In this document: piece by piece, positions 8,078 to 16,859 of the stretch
How positions within the stretch are numbered: the stretch's first letter is position 1
Layout: the number at the start of each line of letters is the position of its first letter
From: Chryseobacterium aureum
GTDB taxonomy: Bacteria; Bacteroidota; Bacteroidia; Flavobacteriales; Weeksellaceae
Direction of reading: 5' to 3'
Length of the DNA stretch: 64,000 bases
Assembly (NCBI RefSeq): GCF_003971235.1
Contig: NZ_CP034661.1
Span: 4,154,001 to 4,218,000, forward strand
Position numbers and translations under genes: made by a program
The notes under the pieces: model-generated
Told to the model about the DNA's origin: nothing
Databases searched by the model: none
What the model saw: only the letters and a program-made list of their open reading frames with translations

Positions 8078-8995
8078 ATGGAAACAATAATTTTAGACAA
8101 AATAAAAACAGTAGAATTCCGGGAATATGAGGTGAAAAAGCCAAGACATATTTTCGAAAATCTGATTGAGGAATTTAGAAAAGATATTCCGGAAGATATC
8201 CAGGCAGGATTGTTTTACTATATGAACCTGTCTGAAAAATCACTTTCTGCTTTTCGTGCAGGGAATATTACCTTGGGAAATTACCTCTATTCAAAAATGC
8301 AAAGTATGACTAATTATTTCGTAGAGCCTATTCATCAGGGAATGATAAGCTTAGACTATGCTTTGCTTGCGTATAAAAACTACGTGGAAAATGATTTTGA
8401 AGTGGCAGAGGAAAATATTGACAGGGCTATTGAAAGTGCTTTAATTCAGAGTACTACGTTTCCTTATTTTGCCATAATTATTGGAGAACAGTCACTGAAT
8501 AAAATCAGAATTTTTGCCCGTACTCAAAATGAAGAGCGCTACAAGGCCGAAGTCCTGAAGATACTGGCTTTTTTCATGGGTAATAAACATGAAAATGAAA
8601 AGTACAGACATCTGGCTGAAAACCTTCCGCTTATTGATAAGCAGGGGATGTTAAAACATATTATTAACAACTCTTATATCGCTATTCTTAAATCTTTGCA
8701 GGATGAGAAAAAAACAAGGCTGATATTTCAGCAGATCTTTAATGAATTATTAAAGCAAAATGAATTTTCCGGTGATCAGGAAAATTTACTGATCGCCATG
8801 CGCTGTATTGATAAAATTGAAGATGAAGATTTTTTAGAATATCTGAACGAGAATTTTTCTCACGTTAAAAGTTCTCCGCAAAAATTAGTAAAAATGATAA
8901 TAGAAAATTATTTAGATAAAATATCCGATAACCGTCAATTAGTAGAGGATGAAGAATTTACTAAAAAGCTAAAAACACTAGGCATAACAATTTAA
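8078..8995 (+). CDS. Unknown helical protein of the RiPP operon
   Basis: 305 residues, starting 10 bases after the maturase stop and ending 9 bases before the exporter start. Composition is charged and helical throughout, with TPR-like pacing in the middle (YALLAYKNYVENDFEVAEENIDRAI). There is no signal peptide, membrane helix or recognisable catalytic motif. I do not recognise a family. Position suggests a role in modification or export, for example a scaffold that brings precursor and enzyme together, or immunity. Both are guesses. Confidence 0.8.
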   Translation: METIILDKIKTVEFREYEVKKPRHIFENLIEEFRKDIPEDIQAGLFYYMNLSEKSLSAFRAGNITLGNYLYSKMQSMTNYFVEPIHQGMISLDYALLAYKNYVENDFEVAEENIDRAIESALIQSTTFPYFAIIIGEQSLNKIRIFARTQNEERYKAEVLKILAFFMGNKHENEKYRHLAENLPLIDKQGMLKHIINNSYIAILKSLQDEKKTRLIFQQIFNELLKQNEFSGDQENLLIAMRCIDKIEDEDFLEYLNENFSHVKSSPQKLVKMIIENYLDKISDNRQLVEDEEFTKKLKTLGITI

Positions 8996-9004
8996 CTTAT
9001 TATT

Positions 9005-11191
9005 GTGTTCAACCAATTTCCCTTTTATTCCCAAATAGAACAGATGGATTGCGGTCCGGTTTGCCTTAAGATTATCCTAAAATATTACGGCAAAGATTGT
9101 GATCTGGTATATCTGAGAAACCTTACTGAAGTGACCCGTTCCGGGGTGACCCTGGCCGATATTAATGATGCTGGGAAGAAGCTGTATTTTCATACAACAC
9201 CCTTTAAGGTTCCTTTGTCTACACTGAACGAGGATGTTCATTTACCCTGTATTTTACATTGGGAGCAGGAGCATTTTGTTGTACTCTATAAAATCAAAAA
9301 TAATTTTTATTATATCTCAGATCCTAAATATGGCAGGCTAAAGCTTAAAAAAGAGCAGTTTGTAAAACTTTGGATTTCTTCCGCAGATAACGAAGGGATC
9401 GGGCTGCAATTAATCCCGACAGAAGAATTTGTAGCGTCTAAACCTCCTTTTGAACAGCAGGATTTAAAAATTTTCAAAAGCTATATCCGTTCAGTTTTAG
9501 AAAAACAAAATTTCAAAATTGGGCTGCTTATTTTTCTAATTACCATAAGTTCTGTTATTTCCTACATCTTTCCCCAGCTGATCCAGAAGATGTTTGATGA
9601 AGGAATGAAGTCGAAAGAAGGAAAAGTGATCGTTGGGATTTTTGGATTTCAGATGCTTTTGTATGGAGGGCAGATACTCGTCAATATCCTTCAGAACTTT
9701 GTGGGAGTACACTTTAGCTCACAGGTAAGCATTAAAATGCTGAATGACTTGCTCCAGAAGACAGTCAGACTTCCGGTCTCTTTTTTTGAAAACAGATTAT
9801 ATACAGATTTATTACAGAAAATAGAAGAACAGTCTAAAATAGAACAGTTATTAACCAGGCAGCTGTTATCCAATATTTTATCAGTTTTTTTACTGATCGT
9901 ATTAGTCATAAGGCTTTTGATATACAACCAGTATATCGCATTGGGATTTCTCGGAATTGCCGTTTTTTCCGCAGTGTGGATTTACCTGTTTCATAATAAG
10001 AGAAGGATCATAGACTATTATGCCTTTAAATTAAATTCAGAAAGCAAAAACCATCTTGTGGAGATGATTACCGGGATGGTTTCTGTAAAAATCAGTAATG
10101 CACATATTTCAAGAATATCAAAATGGGAAGAGCTGCAGAAAAAAATATATAAGACCAAAGTAAAAAGTCTTATTCTGGATATTTACCAAACCAATGTTAC
10201 CAGCATTATCAGGCAGTTATTTATATTTTCAACTACCTTTTTTTGTGTGTATTGGGTATCACGCGGGAAAATGACCGTTGGTGAGATGTTAAGTATAGGA
10301 TATATCATTGGGATTGCCTCCGCCCCCATAGAAAATCTGGTCGCTTTTTTCCGCTCGTTTCAGGATTCAAGTTTAGTATATAAAAGAGTTCAGGAAATTT
10401 TACAGCAAACCGATGAAAACCTGAATTTAAAAGACGGAGATCAGGCTTTGCTGGGTAGGGATATCAGTTTAAATAATCTATGGTTCAAGTATCCGGGAGG
10501 TCACCAGCCCTATGTGTTAAAGAATATTAATTTTAAAATTCCTAACGGGAAAGTTCTTGCCATAGTAGGAGAAAGCGGAAGTGGTAAAACAACACTGTCT
10601 AAGCTGCTTCTGGGATTTTATCCCTGTTCAGACGGAAATCTGAATATCGGGGAAGAAGAGCTGTTTCAGATCAATCATGATTGGTGGAGAAGCAATTGTG
10701 GGGTTGTGCTTCAGGATTCATACATATTCAGCGGAACCATAAGAGAGAATATAGCCATGCAGGAAGACGCAGATGAAAAACAATTGATCAGTGCCTGCCA
10801 ATTAGCCAATATCTACGAAATGATCCAGAGTCTTCCTCTGGGATTTGATACCAAAATAGGAGCCGCAGGAGATGATTTAAGCGGTGGGCAGAAACAACGT
10901 ATTCTGATTGCAAGAGCGGTATATAAAAATCCGGATTTTATTTTCTTTGACGAAGCTACTTCCGCACTGGATGCAGAAAATGAAAAAATTATACATGATA
11001 ATTTGCAGGAGTTTTTCAAAGGAAGAACCGTTGTGATCATTGCACACCGTCTATCCACAGTGAAAAGTGCAGACAATATTATCGTTTTGAAAAAAGGTGA
11101 AGTTGTAGAGCAGGGTAATCATCAGGAATTGGTATCCAGAAAAGGAGAATATTTTAATCTGGTCAAAAACCAGCTGGAATTGGGAGAATAA
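9005..11191 (+). CDS. Peptidase-containing ABC transporter (C39, PCAT)
   Basis: 728 residues from a GTG start. The C39 peptidase (about 1-140) has the catalytic Cys16 in MDCGPVCL, His in EHFVVLY (about residue 93) and Asp in ISDPKYG. A six-helix membrane domain follows (about 170-460). The nucleotide-binding domain has Walker A GESGSGKTT (about 522), the DDLSGGQKQR signature and Walker B FIFFDEATSALD. PCATs cut leader peptides after GG while exporting the core, which matches the KGG sites of the precursors at 5628, 6164 and 6455. Length is normal for the family. It is the last gene of the operon, followed by a terminator. Confidence 0.93.
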   Translation: MFNQFPFYSQIEQMDCGPVCLKIILKYYGKDCDLVYLRNLTEVTRSGVTLADINDAGKKLYFHTTPFKVPLSTLNEDVHLPCILHWEQEHFVVLYKIKNNFYYISDPKYGRLKLKKEQFVKLWISSADNEGIGLQLIPTEEFVASKPPFEQQDLKIFKSYIRSVLEKQNFKIGLLIFLITISSVISYIFPQLIQKMFDEGMKSKEGKVIVGIFGFQMLLYGGQILVNILQNFVGVHFSSQVSIKMLNDLLQKTVRLPVSFFENRLYTDLLQKIEEQSKIEQLLTRQLLSNILSVFLLIVLVIRLLIYNQYIALGFLGIAVFSAVWIYLFHNKRRIIDYYAFKLNSESKNHLVEMITGMVSVKISNAHISRISKWEELQKKIYKTKVKSLILDIYQTNVTSIIRQLFIFSTTFFCVYWVSRGKMTVGEMLSIGYIIGIASAPIENLVAFFRSFQDSSLVYKRVQEILQQTDENLNLKDGDQALLGRDISLNNLWFKYPGGHQPYVLKNINFKIPNGKVLAIVGESGSGKTTLSKLLLGFYPCSDGNLNIGEEELFQINHDWWRSNCGVVLQDSYIFSGTIRENIAMQEDADEKQLISACQLANIYEMIQSLPLGFDTKIGAAGDDLSGGQKQRILIARAVYKNPDFIFFDEATSALDAENEKIIHDNLQEFFKGRTVVIIAHRLSTVKSADNIIVLKKGEVVEQGNHQELVSRKGEYFNLVKNQLELGE

Positions 11192-11258
11192 CAGAAAAAT
11201 GAAAGACCTTAAATAACATATTTGATGAAGACAAAGTTTCTGCTGTGGAACTTGTTGA

Positions 11259-11289
11259 AAAAAAGGAAGCCGGAAAGGTTTCCTTTTTT
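11259..11289 (+). terminator. Rho-independent terminator of the RiPP operon
   Basis: Stem AAAAAAGGAAGCC / GGTTTCCTTTTTT closing a 5-base loop, with the T-run forming the 3' arm. It lies 68 bases past the exporter stop. Confidence 0.8.
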
Positions 11290-11318
11290 ATGTATTTCCT
11301 TTTTCGTATCTTGAACGT

Positions 11319-12014
11319 ATGCGAGAGGATACAGGAAAAATTTTTTTGCCGTTAGTTTCTAAAACATGGTGGTTCATGACATGGCTGACCAGAATTTTTG
11401 GGACACTTTTATGGTCAGCAGCATTTCTGATCATATTAGGGCTGCCTCTTGTATTCAGTAATAAGCCTGTACTTTTTGTTGTAGCAGCTCTACTGTATTA
11501 CCCGGCTTTTGCTTTTGGTTTATATCACTTTTTTCTTTATCAGAAGAAAATCAGGAAAAGAGTAGTCCGGAAAATTATTGTGGATAATCAGGGAATTCAT
11601 TACGAAAGAAAAGACGGAACCGTAGATGAAATCCTTTACAGTAACCTGAAAAGCTATTCCTTTTCAGATCAATATGATGTAAGTGTCAGTCCGGTAAACA
11701 AAGCATATGTGCTGCAGATATATGAAAATAACAAGGTAAAGGAAGTGGATTTTATCGGAAGGGATGCCGGTTATACTTCCTGTATCGGAAACCTGAAAGC
11801 TTTACGGAGAAGATATTTACAGGGAATTGTGCACTTCAGACCAGATTTGCGTGTCAATCCATTAGTGTATCAAGTCTACTATATCAACCCTGCTGATTTT
11901 ACATTCGATGATAAAAAGTATTGGACATCACTGGCACAGACTTCTGCGATAATGATACTCTGCTGTGTCGTATTGGGAATTTTCATGCTTGGTTTGGTTA
12001 AATGGCTCTTTTAA
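11319..12014 (+). CDS. Hypothetical inner membrane protein
   Basis: 231 residues. Two membrane helices near the N-terminus (about 22-45 and 50-72) precede a cytoplasmic part rich in Lys/Arg and beta-strand-like sequence (about 80-200). One C-terminal helix (about 205-228) follows. The middle (VVRKIIVDNQGIHYERKDG) resembles the PH-like segments of small membrane proteins, but I do not recognise a family. It stands alone between a terminator and an MBL hydrolase gene. Confidence 0.7.
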   Translation: MREDTGKIFLPLVSKTWWFMTWLTRIFGTLLWSAAFLIILGLPLVFSNKPVLFVVAALLYYPAFAFGLYHFFLYQKKIRKRVVRKIIVDNQGIHYERKDGTVDEILYSNLKSYSFSDQYDVSVSPVNKAYVLQIYENNKVKEVDFIGRDAGYTSCIGNLKALRRRYLQGIVHFRPDLRVNPLVYQVYYINPADFTFDDKKYWTSLAQTSAIMILCCVVLGIFMLGLVKWLF

Positions 12015-12172
12015 GCATATGTATCAGGAGAGAATTAAAATTTCATATCATTTTCATTTTATTTTTCACATCTCAAAATCTTATGCTTATATTTATTTTA
12101 TGTTAAGCCTTGCCAGCCAATGAAATGAAAAATGTTTCTTTAAAAGCGAAGGCTGGATTTAAAATTAAATGA

Positions 12173-13222
12173 ATGAAAAGTTTAAAAAAACAACTTGGGC
12201 AGTTCCCCGATGAAAAAAGAAAAGAATATTTCAGCACACTTCCCAATTACCTCAACGGAAGATTTCAGAATATATTAGAAACCCCGGCTTTGTTAGAAGG
12301 CGAAAGTATGACCAAATTACTCCTTCAAAGCTTATGCAAAATAGAAAATACATCGCCCAGAGCCGCTCTCCCGTTTGTAGTGACTGATCTTAAGAATCTG
12401 CAGCCCGGAGAAAATGTTCTGGTGTGGTTCGGACACAGTTCCTATTTCATACAGCTGGATGGGAAAAAATTTCTGATAGACCCTGTTTTCAGTGGAAATG
12501 CATCTCCCATGCCCGGTTCTGTAAAAGCTTTTCAGGGCGCCGATTATTATAAGCCGGAACATATGCCGGAGATAGACTTTCTCCTGATCTCACATGACCA
12601 CTGGGATCATCTGGATTATAAAACCGTTCAGGAATTAAAACATAAAGTGGGGAAAGTTATTTGTGGCTTGGGAACCGGACAGCACTTTGAATACTGGGGC
12701 TGGGAGCTTGACAAAATCATCGAAAAAAACTGGTGGGAAAGGATAGACATTGCTGAAGGTTTCAGAATTACGCTCACTCCGGCAAGACACTTTTCAGGAA
12801 GATTACTGAACCGTAATATCTCACTCTGGACTTCATTTGTCTTAAAAACCCCTACGAAAAACCTGTTTTTGGGAGGCGATAGCGGTTACGGAAATCATTT
12901 TACAGAAATTGGAGAAAAATACGGACCCTTTGACCTGGCAGTGATGGAAACCGGGCAGTATAATGAAAAATGGCCTTACATTCATACGTTGCCGGATCAG
13001 CTGATGACAGAAATAAAAGAACTGAAAGCCCAAAACTTTATCCCGGTACACAATTCCAAATTTAAGCTTGCGCAGCACACCTGGTACGAACCGTTGGAAC
13101 TGGCCTCAAAACATGCAGAAGAAAATAATATGGCCATAAGCCTTCCTATGATAGGAGAAAAATTAAATCTGGATCACTTAGGAACAGTAAACTGGGAAAA
13201 ATGGTGGGAAACATATAGGTAA
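12173..13222 (+). CDS. MBL-fold metallohydrolase, NAPE-PLD/UlaG-like
   Basis: 349 residues. It shows the full metal-binding set of the family: HDHWDH (about 140-145), ARHFSGR, GGDSGYGNHF, HTLP and a final PVHNSKF. Together these are typical of the N-acyl-phosphatidylethanolamine phospholipase D-like branch of the beta-lactamase fold. No signal peptide, so probably cytoplasmic. Bacterial members act on phosphodiesters or lactones; the substrate here is unknown. It stands alone, converging with the next gene across a shared terminator. Confidence 0.88.
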   Translation: MKSLKKQLGQFPDEKRKEYFSTLPNYLNGRFQNILETPALLEGESMTKLLLQSLCKIENTSPRAALPFVVTDLKNLQPGENVLVWFGHSSYFIQLDGKKFLIDPVFSGNASPMPGSVKAFQGADYYKPEHMPEIDFLLISHDHWDHLDYKTVQELKHKVGKVICGLGTGQHFEYWGWELDKIIEKNWWERIDIAEGFRITLTPARHFSGRLLNRNISLWTSFVLKTPTKNLFLGGDSGYGNHFTEIGEKYGPFDLAVMETGQYNEKWPYIHTLPDQLMTEIKELKAQNFIPVHNSKFKLAQHTWYEPLELASKHAEENNMAISLPMIGEKLNLDHLGTVNWEKWWETYR

Positions 13223-13251
13223 TCAATCCCTTTTACTTTAAAAATATCAAA

Positions 13252-13277
13252 AAACCTGCCCGTTACTGGGCAGGTTT
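13252..13277. terminator. Bidirectional terminator
   Basis: Stem AAACCTGCCC / GGGCAGGTTT with loop GTTACT, between convergent genes ending at 13222 (+) and 13304 (-). A and T runs on both sides let it work in both directions. Confidence 0.85.
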
Positions 13278-13303
13278 CTTCCTTCTTATCAAAAAAATAA
13301 TCA

Positions 13304-14143
13304 CTACAAAGGCTCCTTATGGCTTACCTTGGTATGAATAATATCGTAAAATACGGCTGGGTTGGCAGCGTCAGGGGTAATTCTGTAAGTAAATGTAGTT
13401 TCATTCAGAACCAGAATATCTACAACCCGGGTAAAAGTAGGAGTTGTTAAAGTTCTCTTTTTACCATCCGGAGAAATAGACCACGTTCCTTCAGATCTCA
13501 AGACATCATTTAAACCGAAAATTTTGAAAGTTCCATTCGCTTTAAAATAAGAATACCCTACATATCCGGCAACGCTGGCATCAGCTAAAGGTACACTGTT
13601 TCCGTTCTTATCCTTCGCACCCGTTGTTTCCCATGGAGTAGAAGCTAGAGTAAGCTGTCCGTTCGTTGGTTCAGCATGAGAAGTTCTTGTATGGATGATA
13701 TCATAATATACAGATGGATCACTGGAGTTAGGGCGGATCCTGTAGGTGAATTCGTTTCTGTTCAAAACAAGGATTTCAACATCGCGGGTGAAAATAGTCG
13801 TTCCATCCGGATTCAGTGCAGCAATGGTTCTGGTCTTTCCCTGGGCATCTACAGACCAGGTTCCCATAGATCTCAGTACATCCGTAAGGTTATAAATAGC
13901 AAACTTGCCATCTGCCTTGAAATAAGCAAAACCCACATATCCGGCAACGCTGGCATCGGTAAGCGCTATATTATTTCCATTCTTATCTCTGGCTCCGGTA
14001 GTTTCCCATGGAGTAGATGACAATACCTGTGAGGGAGTCTGCTGTTCGATGATCATTTCCTGATCGTTATCTGAGCATGAAACGAACGATGCCGATAATA
14101 ATACAGCTGCAGACAGGTAACATAATTTTTTCAGGGTATTCAT
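13304..14143 (-). CDS. Lipoprotein with two tandem DUF4822-like domains
   Basis: 279 residues from the ATG at 14143 (an upstream in-frame ATG at 14167 lies in the promoter). A lipoprotein signal ends in SFVSCSDND. Two repeats of about 115 residues follow. Each starts with STPWETTGA.DKNG, continues with SVAGYVG..YFKA.G and DVLRS.GTWS, and ends in a DILVLN...FTYRI segment followed by YYDIIHT or FYDIIHT. This pattern corresponds, from memory, to DUF4822. The duplicated domain probably folds as two beta-rich modules on the cell surface or in the periplasm. Function unknown. Confidence 0.82.
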   Translation of the reverse strand: MNTLKKLCYLSAAVLLSASFVSCSDNDQEMIIEQQTPSQVLSSTPWETTGARDKNGNNIALTDASVAGYVGFAYFKADGKFAIYNLTDVLRSMGTWSVDAQGKTRTIAALNPDGTTIFTRDVEILVLNRNEFTYRIRPNSSDPSVYYDIIHTRTSHAEPTNGQLTLASTPWETTGAKDKNGNSVPLADASVAGYVGYSYFKANGTFKIFGLNDVLRSEGTWSISPDGKKRTLTTPTFTRVVDILVLNETTFTYRITPDAANPAVFYDIIHTKVSHKEPL

Positions 14144-14164
14144 AAAAGTATTTTTAAGTTTTTG

Positions 14165-14172
14165 CAAAATTA
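14165..14172 (-). promoter_or_regulatory. -7 element of the lipoprotein gene
   Basis: Minus-strand TAATTTTG, 22 bases before the ATG at 14143. It overlaps the longer frame's start at 14167 and so argues for the shorter protein. Confidence 0.55.
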
Positions 14173-14295
14173 TCCCTAATAGAAATCAATACATTGTACA
14201 AAATATCTCTTTTGTTGTAGAAAACATAACAAATGCCCAATTAGAATGAGAAAAACAATAGCATTGGCAGACTTCTCTATCAAAGGTTTCCAATT

Positions 14296-14352
14296 CCCCT
14301 CCCTTGGAGGGGTGGCAAAAATTCAAAGAAATTTTGACGGAGTGGTTGGTGA
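14296..14352. repeat. Dispersed palindromic repeat
   Basis: The gap 14173-14401 holds a hairpin CCCCTCC/GGAGGGG (14296-14312) followed by a second AAAATT/AAATTTT stem and GGAGTGGTTG. This composite looks like a short interspersed element of Bacteroidota genomes. No gene is seen in the gap. Confidence 0.45.
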
Positions 14353-14401
14353 TATTCACTAATAAAAACAATTTCCTACCATAAAAATTCACCAAAAATT
14401 C

Positions 14402-14409
14402 TATTTTTG
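14402..14409 (+). promoter_or_regulatory. -7 element of the DUF434 operon
   Basis: TATTTTTG ends 4 bases before the ATG at 14413, which implies an almost leaderless transcript and excludes the TTG start at 14407. Confidence 0.5.
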
Positions 14410-14412
14410 AGT

Positions 14413-15126
14413 ATGAATAACAGAAACCGTGGAAAAAATACAGGCGATGATACCCTTTTCGGCTCAGAGAAACAGACCGGCAAGCTGAAACTGGCTGTTG
14501 AAGACATGCATTATCTGCTGAGCAGAGCATACCCGGAAAAAGCGGCTTCTGATCTTGTAGGAAACAGATACCGGTTGAAAACCCGTCAGATACAGGCTCT
14601 CCGCGGAGCATCCGCATCCGCCGCCCAGCTTCAAAACAGACAGCAAAAACAGGTGGAAGCCTCATCTTTACAAGGAAAAACTGTTTATCTTGATGGTTTC
14701 AATGTTTTGATCCTTTTGGAAAGTCTGCTTTCCGAAGCTTATATTTTTGAAGGACTGGATGGCTGCATCCGTGATCTTTCGGGGGTTCACGGAACATATA
14801 AAAGAGTGAATCAAACGCTGAGAGCAGTAGAGCTGGTTGCTTCTTTTTACCGCAAAAATCAGATTCAGAAGCTTGTTTGGATCTTTGATAAGCCAGTCTC
14901 CAACAGTGGACGAATAAAACAGATTATTCTGGAATTTGCTGAAGAGCATCAGCTCAATTGGGAAGGTGACCTGCAGTATAACCCCGATAAATTTCTCGCA
15001 GAAAGTTCAGAGCTTGTTATTTCCTCCGATGCCTGGATTCTGGATCACTGTAAAGAATGGTTTAATCTCATCGGATATCTGATCACCGAAGAAAATATTC
15101 CTGTTAACCTCATCAGAACAACATAA
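14413..15126 (+). CDS. DUF434 domain protein
   Basis: 237 residues. The N-terminal part (about 15-75, KLKLAVEDMHYLLSRAYPEK and LKTRQIQALRGASAS) matches the DUF434 segment. The C-terminal part starts with VYLDGFNVLILLES, a pattern like the first strand and Asp of PIN/NYN-type nucleases, then DGCIRDLSGVHGTYKRV. The nuclease-like fold is my inference. No signal peptide or membrane helix. It is followed after 2 bases by the 15129 gene, so the two are probably co-transcribed. Confidence 0.75.
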   Translation: MNNRNRGKNTGDDTLFGSEKQTGKLKLAVEDMHYLLSRAYPEKAASDLVGNRYRLKTRQIQALRGASASAAQLQNRQQKQVEASSLQGKTVYLDGFNVLILLESLLSEAYIFEGLDGCIRDLSGVHGTYKRVNQTLRAVELVASFYRKNQIQKLVWIFDKPVSNSGRIKQIILEFAEEHQLNWEGDLQYNPDKFLAESSELVISSDAWILDHCKEWFNLIGYLITEENIPVNLIRTT

Positions 15127-15128
15127 GT

Positions 15129-15779
15129 ATGAATTTGTTTGAACCCTGTATTTCCCTGTTTTCCGAAGTATGGAAAAACCAATACAATGCTATTTTAGCA
15201 CCGGAACATCTTGAGAATCTTGAAAAAAATATTCACAGGTTTAAGGAGAATACTTTAGATTGGGATTTTCCTTATTTTAATGAAGAAATAAAAATAAACA
15301 GAGAAGAAAGCTTTGGAAAATTTACAGCAGTCTTTGAGAGCAGCGATTCAGTTGAGGTTAAAGCCAAAATGCTGGAAACAATTCCCTTTGATAACTGGCT
15401 GGATATTTTAGGACAAAGACTGACCTCAGCAAGCATCCGCGATGAAAAAGCAATTCCACCTTTGAAAACAATGCTGATCAATGCCTGTCAGGAACCATTC
15501 AACAATGAAATAACCATTGCACAGAGAGCCTGGGAAAAACATATCGGCAGAATGGATGATGACTTTTGGGGAGAGATCAAAGGAAACAACCAACAGAAAC
15601 AGGAAAAAGTAATGGAAAAAATTAACGATATCCTTGAAAATAAAACCTGGTGGAATGTTTTCTTCCATTACAAACATGAACTGGTTTTTGAGGTCCGTGA
15701 AAAAGAAGGCCATGGAATCCGCTGGAGCCACGGAGGAACAAAACTCATTGGTTTTCTGGAGAAATTTATCAACGAATAA
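15129..15779 (+). CDS. Hypothetical protein, co-transcribed with DUF434
   Basis: 216 residues, soluble, with regular helix-forming sequence and several Trp. It starts 2 bases after the DUF434 stop, suggesting translational coupling. I do not recognise a family, and no catalytic motif stands out. The C-terminus (HGIRWSHGGTKLIGFLEKFI) is the most distinctive part. Confidence 0.7.
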   Translation: MNLFEPCISLFSEVWKNQYNAILAPEHLENLEKNIHRFKENTLDWDFPYFNEEIKINREESFGKFTAVFESSDSVEVKAKMLETIPFDNWLDILGQRLTSASIRDEKAIPPLKTMLINACQEPFNNEITIAQRAWEKHIGRMDDDFWGEIKGNNQQKQEKVMEKINDILENKTWWNVFFHYKHELVFEVREKEGHGIRWSHGGTKLIGFLEKFINE

Positions 15780-15879
15780 GTAATCAACAAACATCTCATT
15801 TGTAAAATCTGAGGGAAAATAAAAACTTTCGCAATTTCACCCATTTGTCTTTTCAGCTTTTTTCTCCTACGTAAAAACA

Positions 15880-15904
15880 TTGCGTATTAAGCTTGTAGTT
15901 TTGC
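15880..15904 (+). promoter_or_regulatory. Promoter upstream of tatD
   Basis: TTG at 15880 and TAGTTTTG ending near 15903 give the -33/-7 arrangement. First T of TTG to first T of TTTGC is 20 bases, exactly as upstream of the TROVE gene (44503) and the tRNA-like RNAs (47167). The flank CTACGTAAAAA is also shared with the 47151 region. Confidence 0.6.
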
Positions 15905-16003
15905 AAACATGAATATAGAAGCTGTAAGTTTTTTCAGAACAGAATGCTGCCAGTTTCCATTTTTTATATTTGAAAACAACATTTAATAAAAAGTAAAAGA
16001 CAA

Positions 16004-16786
16004 ATGAACACATATATTGATATTGGCATTAACCTGACCAATAAACAGTTCTATAATGAACACGAAGAAATTATCAACCGAGCCTTAGATCATGGTGTTG
16101 AACATATGATTCTCACAGGAACCAGCATCAGAGGAAGCAAAGAATCTGCAGAAATTGCAGAAGAATATCCTGAAATTTTATTTTCAACAGCGGGAATTCA
16201 CCCGCATGATGCCAAATCTTTTAACGAACAAAGCATCAGCGAACTCAGAAAATTGTTAAAGCAGGATCATGTGGTTTCAGTAGGCGAGTGCGGACTGGAT
16301 TTTGACCGGGATTTCTCTCCCAGACCCTTGCAGGAAAAATGTTATAAAGCCCAACTGGAACTCGCTGTAGAAGTAGATAAACCCCTTTTTCTTCATGAAA
16401 GATCAGCATTTAAAAGGTTTAATGACATCACAGATGATTATCTTTCACAATTGCCTGAAGCTGTAGTACATTGCTTTACCGGAACGTTGAACGAAGCAAA
16501 GACTTATCTTGATAAAGGATTTTATTTAGGATTTACAGGCGCTATCAGTGATGAAAGATTTAAACATCTCGAAGACGTTATCAAATATGTACCCCTAGAC
16601 AGAATGATGATTGAAACTGACGCCCCTTTTATGCTTCCGAAAAATATGCCCGGAAGGCAGAACAGGCGAAATGAACCTTCATTCTTACCTTATGTAGCAC
16701 AAACCATTGCCCATCTTAAGAAGATCAGCATTTCTGAGGTTGCAGACGAAACTACGGAAACGGCCAGAAATTTTTTCAGACTATAA
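16004..16786 (+). CDS. tatD: TatD family metal-dependent nuclease
   Basis: 260 residues, the usual TatD length. Visible metal-ligand motifs: YIDIGINLT at the start (the first motif has N instead of the usual H-x-H), AGIHPHD (about 66-72), SVGECGLDFDR, LFLHERSA, VVHCFTGT and ETDAPF near the end. TatD proteins are 3'-5' DNA/RNA exonucleases acting in DNA repair and RNA turnover. It is monocistronic with its own promoter and terminator. E. coli TatD has the same DIGVNLT opening, so the N is a subfamily trait rather than a defect. Confidence 0.92.
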   Translation: MNTYIDIGINLTNKQFYNEHEEIINRALDHGVEHMILTGTSIRGSKESAEIAEEYPEILFSTAGIHPHDAKSFNEQSISELRKLLKQDHVVSVGECGLDFDRDFSPRPLQEKCYKAQLELAVEVDKPLFLHERSAFKRFNDITDDYLSQLPEAVVHCFTGTLNEAKTYLDKGFYLGFTGAISDERFKHLEDVIKYVPLDRMMIETDAPFMLPKNMPGRQNRRNEPSFLPYVAQTIAHLKKISISEVADETTETARNFFRL

Positions 16787-16821
16787 AAAAGAGCTCTACT
16801 GATCAGGTAAAGCTCTTTTTT
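16785..16821. terminator. Terminator between tatD and deoD
   Basis: Stem AAAAAAGAGCT / AGCTCTTTTTT, loop of 15 bases. It serves tatD and, being A/T-flanked on both sides, may also serve deoD on the other strand. Confidence 0.75.
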
Positions 16822-16859
16822 ATAATCCATCTGCAAAATTGCAAAAGCTTGCTTATTTC

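Noticed and set aside
14186..14665. 159-residue minus-strand ORF opposite DUF434
   Set aside because: It covers the DUF434 promoter and start on the other strand, has a frame-shadow composition and no recognisable motif.
15909..15986. 25-codon ORF just after the tatD promoter
   Set aside because: No terminator or conservation evidence; probably 5' UTR of tatD.
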